DNA of 64,000 nucleotides, from contig OY763490.2 of the NCBI GenBank assembly GCA_963667505.2, positions 3,410,001 to 3,474,000 on the forward strand, given 5' to 3'. Position numbers and translations under genes: made by a program. This stretch comes from Aldehydirespirator sp963667505 (lineage in GTDB: Bacteria; Actinomycetota; Acidimicrobiia; Acidimicrobiales; Aldehydirespiratoraceae). The notes beneath the pieces are model-generated. The model ran no database searches. It was not told the origin of the DNA and was given only the letters and a program-made list of their open reading frames with translations. Shown in pieces: positions 17,752 through 27,045 of the stretch (its first letter is position 1; the number at the start of each line of letters is the position of its first letter).

Positions 17752-17955
17752 ATGGATCCTGCGATTGCTGCGACGCTCATCGGCGTGCTGGGCAGCGCGC
17801 TCATTGGCGTGCTGGCAGGCGCGTTCCATCTGCTGCGCTCCGACGTTCGTCGGGTGGAAGGCAAGCTGGACAACCTGGTTCTGGCGTTGGCTCGGGGCGG
17901 CTACCTGACCGACCCTCAGTCGCCGGAGCCGCCCGCGAACTCGACGGCGGGCTAG
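17752..17955 (+). CDS. small membrane protein, unknown family (paralogue 2)
   Basis: 67-residue version of the preceding gene with most of the coiled-coil removed: MDPAIAATLIGVLGSALIGV helix, HLLRSDVRRVEGKLDNL, LVLALARGGYLTDP tail. AGGAAGG lies eight nt before the ATG, so unlike paralogue 1 it has a clear ribosome site and is probably co-transcribed with it (12-nt gap). Its stop shares the palindrome CTAG with the stop of the convergent acyl-CoA dehydrogenase. Function unknown. Confidence 0.7.
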   Translation: MDPAIAATLIGVLGSALIGVLAGAFHLLRSDVRRVEGKLDNLVLALARGGYLTDPQSPEPPANSTAG

Positions 17956-19082
17956 GCGGGCTGGGGCTGGAGGGTTAGGCGGGCTACTTTGCGGCGATGG
18001 TGGGCGGCTGAGCCGAAGTGGAGTTCGCCGACCTTGGCCCGGCGCAGGAACAGGTGCAGGTCGTGCTCCCAGGTGAAGCCGATCCCGCCCGCGAGCTGGA
18101 GGCCGTCCTGCACGCAGCGGCGCTGCGCCTCGCCCGCGGCGGCCTTGGCCATCGAGGCGGCCAGGGTGCGGTCGGGATGGTCCTCGGCCAGGGTGAGGGC
18201 CGCGTAGTAGACGAGGACGCGGGCCCGTTCGATGTCGCGGTACATGTCGACCAGCTTGTGCTTCACGGCCTGGAACGAGCCGATGGGCACACCGAACTGG
18301 ATGCGCTCCTTTGCGTGGGCGTTGATGATGTCGAAGATGTGCTGGCAGGCGCCCACGGTGGCGGCGGCCACGGCGGTGACGGACTCCTCCAGCGCCCGGC
18401 GGACTGCTTCGGTGGCGTCTCCGTCGCCCAGAAGACGGTCGGCTGGCACGCGGACCCCGTCGAAGTCGACGGTGGCGTGGCGGACCCCCGGGTCGATGGG
18501 CAGCACTTCGGCGGCATGCACGGCCGTGGCTGGCACCAGCACCACTCGCAGGCCGTCGTCTAGGCGGACGGCGACGGCGACCTCGTCGGCGGTGGCGCCG
18601 TCCACGACGTAGTGCTTGGTGCCTGAGAGGACCAGCTCGTCGCCGTTCCGGTGAGCGGCGGCCTGTATCTGGGCTGGTTCCCAGGTTCCTGCCCCTTCGT
18701 CGAGGGCGACCGTGCCGGTGGTCCGGCCCTCGGCCACTGGGGCCAGCCAGGAGGCTGCCTGTTCGGGACTTGCGGCCTCCGTTACCAGCGGGGCGAACTG
18801 GGTGAGGGTGGCCATGAACGGACCGGGCGCGGCGTGGCGGCCCAACTCCTCCAGCACGATGGCCAGCTCGACCCAGCCAAAGCCGAGGCCGCCGACCTGC
18901 TCGGGCAGGGCCATGGCGGGCCAGTCGAGGCCTACGAGCGTCTGCCAGAACGCCTTGATTGCGGGTTGGGCGCCTTCAGCGTCGGCCACTGTGCGGGCTA
19001 GCTCGGGGGGTGCCTCGGCGTCGAGCAGCTCGCGCACCGCCCGTTGCAGCTCCAGTTGGTCGTCGGTGAACTCGAACTCCAC
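17952..19082 (-). CDS. acyl-CoA dehydrogenase
   Basis: 376-residue flavoprotein. GTG 19080-19082 (VEFEFTDDQLELQRAVRELL) is preceded by AGGAGG at eight nt, a strong ribosome site. C-terminal blocks RIQFGVPIGSFQAVKHKLVD and LQLAGGIGFTWEHDLHLFLR are diagnostic. The central domain is divergent as in the dehydrogenase at 2528-3592, typical of actinobacterial heteromeric partners. It follows the dehydrogenase at 19190-20404 on the same strand, separated by a 54-bp palindrome, and the two probably form an alpha/beta pair. Its end overlaps the stop of the small membrane protein gene by four nt. Confidence 0.88.
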   Translation of the reverse strand: MEFEFTDDQLELQRAVRELLDAEAPPELARTVADAEGAQPAIKAFWQTLVGLDWPAMALPEQVGGLGFGWVELAIVLEELGRHAAPGPFMATLTQFAPLVTEAASPEQAASWLAPVAEGRTTGTVALDEGAGTWEPAQIQAAAHRNGDELVLSGTKHYVVDGATADEVAVAVRLDDGLRVVLVPATAVHAAEVLPIDPGVRHATVDFDGVRVPADRLLGDGDATEAVRRALEESVTAVAAATVGACQHIFDIINAHAKERIQFGVPIGSFQAVKHKLVDMYRDIERARVLVYYAALTLAEDHPDRTLAASMAKAAAGEAQRRCVQDGLQLAGGIGFTWEHDLHLFLRRAKVGELHFGSAAHHRRKVARLTLQPQPA

Positions 19083-19109
19083 GCTCAGCGCCTCCTGAAG
19101 GGCGCTCCC

Positions 19110-19163
19110 CCGAAATCGGCGACGTTTTGGGCCGTATAGGGCAGAAACTGCCACCAATTTCGG
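19110..19163. repeat. 54-bp interspersed palindrome, copy A
   Basis: Begins CCGAAATCGGCGACG and ends CCACCAATTTCGG; the two halves are near-complementary over most of the length. A second copy of identical length and termini is at 52949-53002. It lies 27 nt after the stop of the dehydrogenase gene at 19190-20404 and before the start of the next gene, so it may act in RNA processing or partial termination. Confidence 0.7.
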
Positions 19164-19189
19164 GCGTCGGGCTGGGATACGGGCATGAC

Positions 19190-20404
19190 TTAGCCCCTGG
19201 GCTGGCCGAGGACCCGCTCGGCGATGATGTTGCGCTGGATCTCGCTCGTGCCGCCGCTGATGGTGCCGGCGAAGGTGAAGAAGTACCGGTCGGCCCAAGA
19301 CAAAGCCGACCGGTCGCTCTCGTACGGCGACATCGCCAGCGCAGGCACGGTCCGGTCGAGCGCGGCCGGCCCGAGGGACTCCAGCATCAGCAGGGCCAGC
19401 TTCTGCTGGGTCTCTGAGCCGAGCAGCTTCAGCAGCGATTGGTCGGCCACGCGCAGGCCCCGCTGGCCGCGGGCCATCTGGCGGTGACCCAGAAGCCGCA
19501 GTGCCCAAGAGTCCATGACCGAGCCGCCCAGCCCGTCAAGCACCACCGGGTCGAATGCCTCGTCATGGGCTGCGTCCGGAGCGGCTCCGGCCCGGAGTTG
19601 GGCGAGCATGTCGTCGAGCATGCGGTCGAGGCCCTGCGACCACATGACCCAGAGCATCTCGCGCTCGTGGGCCAGCGAGCCGGTGCACACCCGCCAGCCG
19701 TCGTTCAGGTCGCCAACGAGATTGGCGCGGGGCACCTCTACATCGTCGAAGAACACCTCGTTGAAGTCGGGCGAGCGGCCGGTGATGTCGCGGAAGGGAC
19801 GCCGCACGAGGCCGGGCGTGTCAGTCTCGACGATCAAGGCGGAGATCCCCTTGTGCTTGGGCGCGTCGGGGTCGGTGCGCACGAAGGCCAGCAGCACGTC
19901 GGCGTGGTGGGCGCCCGAGGTCCACACCTTCTGGCCGTTGACGACGAACCGGTCGCCGTCGAGACGGGCCCGGGTGGACAGACTTGCCAGGTCGCTGCCC
20001 GCACCCGGCTCGCTCATGCCCAGGGCGGCGGTCTTCTCGGCCCGCATGATCGGCACCGCCCACCGCCGCTTCTGCTCGTCGGTTCCGAACGTGATGATCG
20101 ACGCGCTGACGATGCCCAGGCCCTGCGGGTTGAAGCTCAGGGTCACCCGGCGCCGGCCCAGTTCCTCCATGTGTACCGCCCGCTCGTAGAGGCCGGCGTT
20201 GCGGCCGCCGAACTCGGGCGGATAGCCGGGCACGAGCCAGCCGTCGTCGAACATCCTGCGCTGGAAGGCCCGGGCCCAGGGGGGGATGTCGGCGCTGGAC
20301 CGGGGCCGCACGCCGGCAGCCGCCTCGTCGGGCAGGTTGGCGTCGAGCCAAGCCGAGAACTCGGCCCGGAACGCCTCCGCCTCAGGCGAGTAGGTCAGGC
20401 GCAC
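19190..20404 (-). CDS. acyl-CoA dehydrogenase
   Basis: 404-residue acyl-CoA dehydrogenase of the long FadE-like type: LGMSEPGAGSDLASLSTRAR, KVWTSGAHHADVLLAFVRT, ITGRSPDFNEVFFDDVEVP and the C-terminal TISGGTSEIQRNIIAERVLG. The start is GTG 20402-20404 (VRLTYSPEAEAFRAEFSAWL). It precedes the shorter dehydrogenase at 17952-19082, with which it probably forms a complex. The gene is divergent from the Mo-hydroxylase operon, whose first ATG is 52 nt away, so the two share a promoter region. Confidence 0.9.
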   Translation of the reverse strand: MRLTYSPEAEAFRAEFSAWLDANLPDEAAAGVRPRSSADIPPWARAFQRRMFDDGWLVPGYPPEFGGRNAGLYERAVHMEELGRRRVTLSFNPQGLGIVSASIITFGTDEQKRRWAVPIMRAEKTAALGMSEPGAGSDLASLSTRARLDGDRFVVNGQKVWTSGAHHADVLLAFVRTDPDAPKHKGISALIVETDTPGLVRRPFRDITGRSPDFNEVFFDDVEVPRANLVGDLNDGWRVCTGSLAHEREMLWVMWSQGLDRMLDDMLAQLRAGAAPDAAHDEAFDPVVLDGLGGSVMDSWALRLLGHRQMARGQRGLRVADQSLLKLLGSETQQKLALLMLESLGPAALDRTVPALAMSPYESDRSALSWADRYFFTFAGTISGGTSEIQRNIIAERVLGQPRG

Positions 20405-20455
20405 GCCCCAGCCAGGGTAGTCGTGCGGGTGCGATGCCGTGCAAGACTAGGGCCG

Positions 20456-21348
20456 ATGGAGACGCTGATCGAGTCGGGGCCGGTGCTGCGGCCCTCATCG
20501 TGGCGGGCGGCGGTGTTGCTGCGCTCGGAGTATCCGGAAGCGTCGCCGATCTGCGGCGGCACGGACCTGATGGTCGACGTCAACTTCGGCCGGGCCAGGC
20601 CGGCCGCGCTGCTGGACCTGACCTGCGTCGACGAGGTCGACTCCTGGGAGCTGATCGACGACGGCCGGGCCGTGCGCATAGGCGCCGGGGTGTGCTTCAC
20701 CACCATCATCGACGAGTTGAGCGGACTGTGCCCGGCGCTGGCCCAAGCGGCCCGCACGGTGGGCTCGCCCCAGATCCGCAACCGGGGCACGGTGGCGGGC
20801 AACCTCGCCACTGCGTCGCCCGCCGGCGACTCCCATCCGGCGCTGCTGGCCTGCCGGGCCAAGGTGGAGGCCGAGTCGGTGAGAGGATCTCGCCTCATCG
20901 ACATCGACGACTTCTTCGTCGGCCCCAAGCAGCATTCGCTCGAACGCGACGAGCTGATCCGGGCGGTGCGGATCCCCGCGGCCACCGGTCCGCAGCAGTT
21001 CGCCAAGGTCGGGCCGCGCAACGCGATGGTGATCGCCACCACGTCGTTCGCCCTGAACTTGGATGTCACAGGCCGGCGGGCAGGGACCGGGATCGGCTCG
21101 GCCGGCCCGACCCCGCTGCGGGCCCGTCCTGCGGAGCGGATGCTGGAAGAGGCGTTGGCCGACCGCTGGGACAGGCCGGACGGCCTCGACGAGCGCACGG
21201 TACGGGAGTTCGGTGCCTTGGTCGCCGAAGCCGCCTCCCCCATCGACGACGTGCGCGGCAGCGCCGCCTACCGCACCCACGCGCTGTCGGTGCTCGGCCG
21301 TCGATGCCTGAGCTGGGCGCTCGCCGACCTGACAGGGAAAGCCGCGGC

Positions 21349-21352
<4 letters not shown>
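20456..21352 (+). CDS. Mo-hydroxylase FAD-binding (medium) subunit
   Basis: 298-residue subunit of the xanthine dehydrogenase/CO dehydrogenase superfamily that carries FAD and passes electrons out. The FAD motifs are PICGGTDLMVDV (about residues 31-42) and GTVAGNLATASPAGD (about 111-125), with a C-terminal CO_deh_flav_C-like domain. ATG 20456 is chosen because a longer frame upstream runs antisense through a dehydrogenase gene. Its stop overlaps the next start (ATGA), and all four genes to 25258 are joined by such overlaps. Confidence 0.9.
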
Positions 21353-21818
<466 letters not shown>

Positions 21819-21822
<4 letters not shown>

Positions 21823-22922
21823 CCAACGCTGACGCGACCGCCGTCGGGGACGCCGAGAGGGCTGCGACCGGGGAGGCTGGGGTCGAGGCAGCCCAGGCCG
21901 CAGCGGCCGTCCGCGCTGGGGGCAAGATCCCGGTGACGATCCTCACCGGCTTCCTGGGAGCGGGCAAGACGACCCTGCTCAACTACATCCTGCGGGAGCA
22001 GCATGGCAAGCGGATCGCGGTGATCGAGAACGAGTTCGGCGAGGTGAGCATCGACACCGACCTCGTGGTGTCCTCCGACGAGGAGATCTACGAGATGAGC
22101 AACGGCTGCATCTGCTGCGTCATGTCGGTGCGCGGCGACCTGCTGGATGTGATCCGCAAGCTGATGAGCCGCCGGGACCGGATCGACTACATCCTGCTCG
22201 AGACCAGCGGCCTGGCCGACCCGATGCCGGTGGCGCAGGCGTTCTTCGTGGACGACCCGGTGCTGGAGGAGGTCAGCCTGGACAGCATCGTGGCGCTGGT
22301 CGACTCGCTGCACGTGGAGCGGCACCTCGACGACGTGTCCTACGGGGGGATCGACAACCAGGCGGTCGATCAGATCGTGAGCGCCGACCGCATCATCGTC
22401 AACAAGGTCGATCTGGTGGACGCCGAGACGGTCGAGCGGATCAAGCAGCGGATCCGGGCCCTGAACCAGCGCTCGGAGATCGACGAGTCCAGCTACGCCG
22501 AGGTCGACCTGGACGCGATCCTGGGGATCCGGGCCTTCGAGGTGTCCCAGCGGGCCGCCTCGGAGCCGTCGTTCCTGGACAACCACTACGTACACAGCCA
22601 CGACCCCGACATCGAGACGTACACGGTGCGCATCCCCGGCGAACTGGACGCCGAGTCGGCGCAGGCAGCCGCCGCCGGCGTGGCCGCCGACTACGGGGAC
22701 GACCTACTGCGGTGGAAGGGCGTGCTGGCTTTGGCCGGCAATCCATGCCGGGTGGCGTTGCAGGGCGTGCACCGCATGTTCGAGACCCACGAACTCGACC
22801 GGTGGCCCAGCGACCACCGCGACAGCCGGATCGTATTCATCGGCAAGAGCCTTCGGCGTGCCGACCTGGCCGCCCGCTTCGAGGCCTGTCGAGCTGTCGC
22901 TGCGGGCGGAGGGGTGCGATGA
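21819..22922 (+). CDS. COG0523 (CobW/CobP47K) metallochaperone GTPase
   Basis: 367-residue G3E-family GTPase: Walker A GFLGAGKTTLLN (about residues 44-55), IENEFGEVSIDTDLV, the metal-binding CICC motif (residues 97-100), ILLETSGLADP and the base-specificity motif NKVD. The C-terminal CobW domain follows. The first 33 residues are an alanine-rich extension. Members insert or traffic Zn, Co, Ni or Fe. Its position between the 2Fe-2S and molybdopterin subunit genes, with four-nt overlaps on both sides, suggests a role in maturing this enzyme, which is unusual for a molybdenum hydroxylase (XdhC-type chaperones are usual). The metal is not deducible. Confidence 0.9.
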
Positions 22923-25258
22923 CGGCCGCTGGCACCTTGACGCGGGTTCCGGTCTCATCGGCGGTGCTCGGCGGGGTGGGAGCGTCGGCGGAGCGGCCCG
23001 ACGGCGTTCCCAAGGTGGACGGCTCGTTCATCTACTCCTCCGACGAGTACCACGACGGCTCGCTGTGGGGGGTGACCCTGCGCAGCCCGCATCCCCGGGC
23101 CCGAATCGTGTCCATCGACACGTCGCAGGCGGAGGGCATCGACGGGGTGCGCTGCGTGCTCACGCACCGCGACGTGCCCGGTTCCAAGCTGTTCGGCATG
23201 AACGTCTACGACCAGCCGGTGCTGGCCTTCGACGAGGTCCGGTACCAGGGCGAGCCGGTGGCAGTAGTGGCGGCCACCCATCCCGAGATTGCTCGGCGAG
23301 GGTGCGAGCTGATCGTCGTGGACTACGAGGAGCTGATCCCCAACACCGATCCCGAGGACGCGCTGACGGGACAGGTCAAGGGGCTGCCCGGCGGCGGGCT
23401 GGCCCGCCATGTCAAGATCCGCCACGGCGACGTGGACGCGGCCCGAGGCCTGGCCGACGCGGTGGTCGCGGGCCGCTATGAACTGGGCACCCAGGATCCA
23501 GCGTTCCTGGGGCCAGAGTCGGGCCTGGCCGTGCCGGTGGGCGACGGCGGCGTGGAGCTGTACGTGTCGACCCAGGACCTGCACCGCGACCAGCGGCAGG
23601 TGGCCGACTGCCTGGGTCTGCCGCTGGACAAGGTCCGGCTGGTGCTGTCGGGCGTCGGCGGGGCCTTCGGAGGCAAGGAGGACCTCAGCGTCCACATCCA
23701 CGCCTGCATGGCGGCGCTGCGCACCGGACGGCCGGTGCGGATGGTCTACGGCCGCGAGGAGTCGTTCTTCGGCCATGTGCACCGCCACCCGGCCATCGCC
23801 GAGGTGGAGCTGGGGGCGACCGCCGACGGACGGCTGGCTTTCACGAGGGTGCGGTTGGTGCTCGACGGCGGCGCCTACACCTCCACCTCGCAGGTGGTGA
23901 TCGCCAACGGCTGCTACTTCGCGGCCGGGGCCTACGACGTGGCCAATGTCGAGATCGACGGGTTCGCCACCTACACCAACAACCCGCCCTGCGGGGCGAT
24001 GCGAGGCTTCGGCGCGGTGCAGTCGTGCTACGCCATCGAGTCGGCCATGGACCGGCTCGCGGCCGAGCTGGGGATGCACCCGTTGGAACTGCGCATGCGA
24101 AACGCCATCAGCGAGGGCGACCTCCTGCCCACCGGCCAGCCCGTGGACGGCCCTGCACCGGTGCAGGAGATCCTGTCGTACCTGCGCGACCTGCCGCTGC
24201 CCGCGGACTCCGATCACCGGGCCGAGGACATGCGGGCCCGCCCCGGCGGGGTCGGTAACGTCACCCGGGGGGAGGGCATGCGCCGGGGCGTGGGCTACGC
24301 GCTGGGCATGAAAGCGATCGGCTTCTCCGGCGGGAAGGACGACACCTGCACCGCCCGCGTGACGGTATGGATCCGCGACGGCGAGCCGGTCGCGGAGGTC
24401 CACTGCGCGGCCCCCGAGATCGGTCAGGGCATCGTCACGCTGGAGGCTCAGATCGCTCGCACCGAGCTCGGAGTGCGGACCGTGGAGTTGCGCGACAAGG
24501 ACACCAATGTCGGCGAGTCGGGGGCCTCGTCGGCGTCGCGCCAGAGCTGGATGACCGCCGGAGCGGCGGTCGGCGCCTGCCGGCTGGTGTGCGACGAGAT
24601 CCTGGGGCGCGCTGCGGCCGTGCTCGGCCGTGCCGTCTCAGAGATGGCCCTCGACGGCTCCGAGATCCGCAGCCTCGACGGTGGGCCGCTGATCTCGGTT
24701 GCGGAGGTGCTGGGTCCCGAGTCGGTGTCGCACGCCTTCACCTACCGCCACCGGCCCACCGAGCCCGTCGACCCGGAACGGGGCCAGGGCAACGCCCACA
24801 TCGCCTTCGCCTACGCCGCTCATCGGGCTGTGGTGGATGTGGACGTGGAGCTGGGCCTGGTGCGGGTGGTCGAGCTGGCGACCGCCCAGGACGTCGGCAA
24901 GGCCATGAACCCCGTGGCGGTTGAAGGCCAGATCGAGGGCGGCACCGTGCAGGGCCTCGGGCTGGCCGTCATGGAGGAGCTCCAGATCGCCGACGGGCGC
25001 GTCCGCAACCCGTCGTTCACCGACTACCTGATCCCCACCATGCTCGACGTGCCTCCCATGCCCATGAAGATCTTCGAGTTCCCCCACCCCGACTCCCCCT
25101 ACGGGCTCAACGGCGTCGGCGAGCCGCCCAACCTGTCGTCCACCCCGGCCGTGCTCAACGCCTTGCGCGACGCCACCGGCCTGGAGCTGCCCCGAGCGCC
25201 GGTCCTGCCCGCCGATCTGGTCGTGCCGAAGGTGGGTGCCGACGCTCCAGCCGGCTGA
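22919..25258 (+). CDS. Mo-hydroxylase molybdopterin-binding (large) subunit
   Basis: 779-residue catalytic subunit of the xanthine dehydrogenase/aldehyde oxidase family. GVGGAFGGKED (residues 245-255) binds the molybdopterin cofactor. CGAMRGFGAVQ (about 359-368) has the RGFG form of xanthine-dehydrogenase-like enzymes, not the selenium/copper loop of CO dehydrogenase. The catalytic glutamate is E735 in NGVGEPPN. Length is normal. It hydroxylates a carbon next to nitrogen in a heterocycle or oxidises an aldehyde; which one is unknown. The last gene of the four-gene operon. Confidence 0.92.
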   Translation: MTAAGTLTRVPVSSAVLGGVGASAERPDGVPKVDGSFIYSSDEYHDGSLWGVTLRSPHPRARIVSIDTSQAEGIDGVRCVLTHRDVPGSKLFGMNVYDQPVLAFDEVRYQGEPVAVVAATHPEIARRGCELIVVDYEELIPNTDPEDALTGQVKGLPGGGLARHVKIRHGDVDAARGLADAVVAGRYELGTQDPAFLGPESGLAVPVGDGGVELYVSTQDLHRDQRQVADCLGLPLDKVRLVLSGVGGAFGGKEDLSVHIHACMAALRTGRPVRMVYGREESFFGHVHRHPAIAEVELGATADGRLAFTRVRLVLDGGAYTSTSQVVIANGCYFAAGAYDVANVEIDGFATYTNNPPCGAMRGFGAVQSCYAIESAMDRLAAELGMHPLELRMRNAISEGDLLPTGQPVDGPAPVQEILSYLRDLPLPADSDHRAEDMRARPGGVGNVTRGEGMRRGVGYALGMKAIGFSGGKDDTCTARVTVWIRDGEPVAEVHCAAPEIGQGIVTLEAQIARTELGVRTVELRDKDTNVGESGASSASRQSWMTAGAAVGACRLVCDEILGRAAAVLGRAVSEMALDGSEIRSLDGGPLISVAEVLGPESVSHAFTYRHRPTEPVDPERGQGNAHIAFAYAAHRAVVDVDVELGLVRVVELATAQDVGKAMNPVAVEGQIEGGTVQGLGLAVMEELQIADGRVRNPSFTDYLIPTMLDVPPMPMKIFEFPHPDSPYGLNGVGEPPNLSSTPAVLNALRDATGLELPRAPVLPADLVVPKVGADAPAG

Positions 25259-25334
25259 TCCAGCGGGATGAGCCCGTCTGGTGATCCAGCCGGCTGAGCC
25301 CGTCGGCCGATCCCGCGGGATGACGCGGCCCGGT
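25257..25334 (+). repeat. degenerate 26-bp tandem repeat, three units
   Basis: Units begin GATCC at 25257, 25283 and 25309. The first starts inside the stop codon of the Mo-hydroxylase large subunit; the second contains a copy of the gene's last codons and stop (CCAGCCGGCTGA). A nine-codon ORF (ATG 25268 to TGA 25297) results. It lies between this operon and the lipoprotein gene at 25432. Confidence 0.65.
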
Positions 25335-25431
25335 CGGGGCGCGCCGAATCGCCAGGCGCGCCGTTAGAGCCGTCTGTCGGCGCGGGCTAGTGTCGGGTCG
25401 AGCGCTTCCACATATGAGCGGAGGGTCCCCG

Positions 25432-27021
25432 ATGTTCAAGCCGCTTGGCAAGGCATCCGCAGTCTGGGTCGTGCTGGCTCTGCTGTCCTCGGCCTGCGGC
25501 AACAGCCCCAGCAGCGACGGCTCGGCGCCGGCGACCGACACGGCCGCACCGGACACGACGGCGGCCGAGTCGGCCGCGCCGGTCACGCCCGACGAGCCGG
25601 CCGAAGCGGAACCCGAGCCGGCCGAGACCTCGGAGCCGACGGGAGCGACCGAGACCGAGACGGACGCCGAGCCGTCCGACGCGGCGACCGAGCCCGAACC
25701 GGAGCCGGACGAGACCGAGCCGGAGACCGACGAGGCCGAGTCCGACACCGCCGAGCCGGAGGAGCCCGCCGTCGAAGAGCCGGTCGCCCCCTATCCGCAG
25801 CGTCACGAGTTCGTGGCTCTCGACGGCGTGCCCGGCGTGACCGACGACGAGATCCGGGTCGCGGTGATCGGCACCAACGCCAACAATCCGCTCGGCACCT
25901 GCGTCCTGGACTGCTTCGTGACCGGCATCCAGTCCTACTTCGACTATGTCAACGACTCCGGCGGCGTCTACGGCCGCAGGCTCGTCGTCGGCGAGTTCCT
26001 CGACGACGAGCTGATCGCCAACACGGACAGGGCGCTGAAGGTGATCGCCGACGACGACACGCTGGCCGTGTTCTTGGCCGGGCTGCTCCCCCACGGGCTG
26101 GGCGACCTCCACGACGCCCGCATTCCCACCTTCGTGTGGAACATCGACGGCACCCAGTCGGTGAACCGGGACACCATCTTCACCAACTTCGTGATCGGCT
26201 GCACCACCTGCACCTCCCGCGGCCTTCCCTGGCTGGTGCGGGAGGCGGGCGGAAGCCGGGTGGCGTTCCTGGGATACGGCGTGTCGGCCAACTCGCAGTC
26301 CTGCACCAGGGCGTTCGCCGACTCGGTCGAGCTCTACAGCGCCGAGCTCGGCATCGAGGCGGTCTACCTGAACGACACCCTGGCCTACGGCCTGCCCAAC
26401 GGCGTCGGGCCCGAAGTGACCCAGATGATCGACGCGGGCGTGGACTTCGTCATCTCGTGCATGGACCTCAACGCCATGCTCACGCTGGCGCAGGAGCTGG
26501 AACGGCAGGGGGCGCGCGACCAGGTAACCATGCTGCACCCCAACTCCTACAACGCCCAGTTCGTGGCCGACGCCGGTCCGCTGTTCGACCGCGATTACGT
26601 GCTGGTGCAGTTCGTCGGCTTCGAGTACGAGGTGGAAAGCGAACTGCGCGACGCCTACCACCAGTGGGTGGCGGCCCACGGAGGCCCGGTCGCTGAGCAG
26701 ACCATGGTCGGGTGGATCAACGCCGACCTGTTCCTGACCGGGCTGCTGGAGGCCGGTCCCAGCTTCGACCGGCCGTCGATCATCGGCTCGCTCAACCGGG
26801 TCACCTACGGCGCCGACGGCCTGATCAACCCGATCGACTGGAGCCGCCAGCACAACGCGGTGGTCGAGGGCGTGCCCGACTACGACTACGAGCAGGAGTG
26901 CGTGTCGTACGTCCGGATGGAGGGCGGCGGGTTCGTCGGGTTCCAGCCCGCTCCCTGGATGTGCTGGCCCAACGACAGCCTGGAATGGTCCGAGCCCACT
27001 CCCACCGACTTCTCGGGCTGA
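25432..27021 (+). CDS. branched-chain amino acid-type ABC transporter, substrate-binding lipoprotein
   Basis: 529-residue lipoprotein. Signal peptide with hydrophobic core AVWVVLALLSSAC; the lipobox cysteine is C22. Residues about 25-125 are a very acidic Thr/Glu/Pro/Ala linker. From about residue 135 comes a periplasmic-binding type I domain (DDEIRVAVIGTNANNPLGTC, NDSGGVYGRRLVVGEFLDD) with several cysteines (CVLDCF, CTTC) that may form disulfides. ATG 25432 follows GGAGGG and starts the signal peptide; an upstream ATG at 25390 would spoil it. First gene of a four-gene Liv-type importer. The long linker probably spaces the domain from the membrane or through a thick envelope. Confidence 0.88.
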   Translation: MFKPLGKASAVWVVLALLSSACGNSPSSDGSAPATDTAAPDTTAAESAAPVTPDEPAEAEPEPAETSEPTGATETETDAEPSDAATEPEPEPDETEPETDEAESDTAEPEEPAVEEPVAPYPQRHEFVALDGVPGVTDDEIRVAVIGTNANNPLGTCVLDCFVTGIQSYFDYVNDSGGVYGRRLVVGEFLDDELIANTDRALKVIADDDTLAVFLAGLLPHGLGDLHDARIPTFVWNIDGTQSVNRDTIFTNFVIGCTTCTSRGLPWLVREAGGSRVAFLGYGVSANSQSCTRAFADSVELYSAELGIEAVYLNDTLAYGLPNGVGPEVTQMIDAGVDFVISCMDLNAMLTLAQELERQGARDQVTMLHPNSYNAQFVADAGPLFDRDYVLVQFVGFEYEVESELRDAYHQWVAAHGGPVAEQTMVGWINADLFLTGLLEAGPSFDRPSIIGSLNRVTYGADGLINPIDWSRQHNAVVEGVPDYDYEQECVSYVRMEGGGFVGFQPAPWMCWPNDSLEWSEPTPTDFSG

Positions 27022-27045
27022 TCCCGTCCTGGTGAGCGCCAGCCC

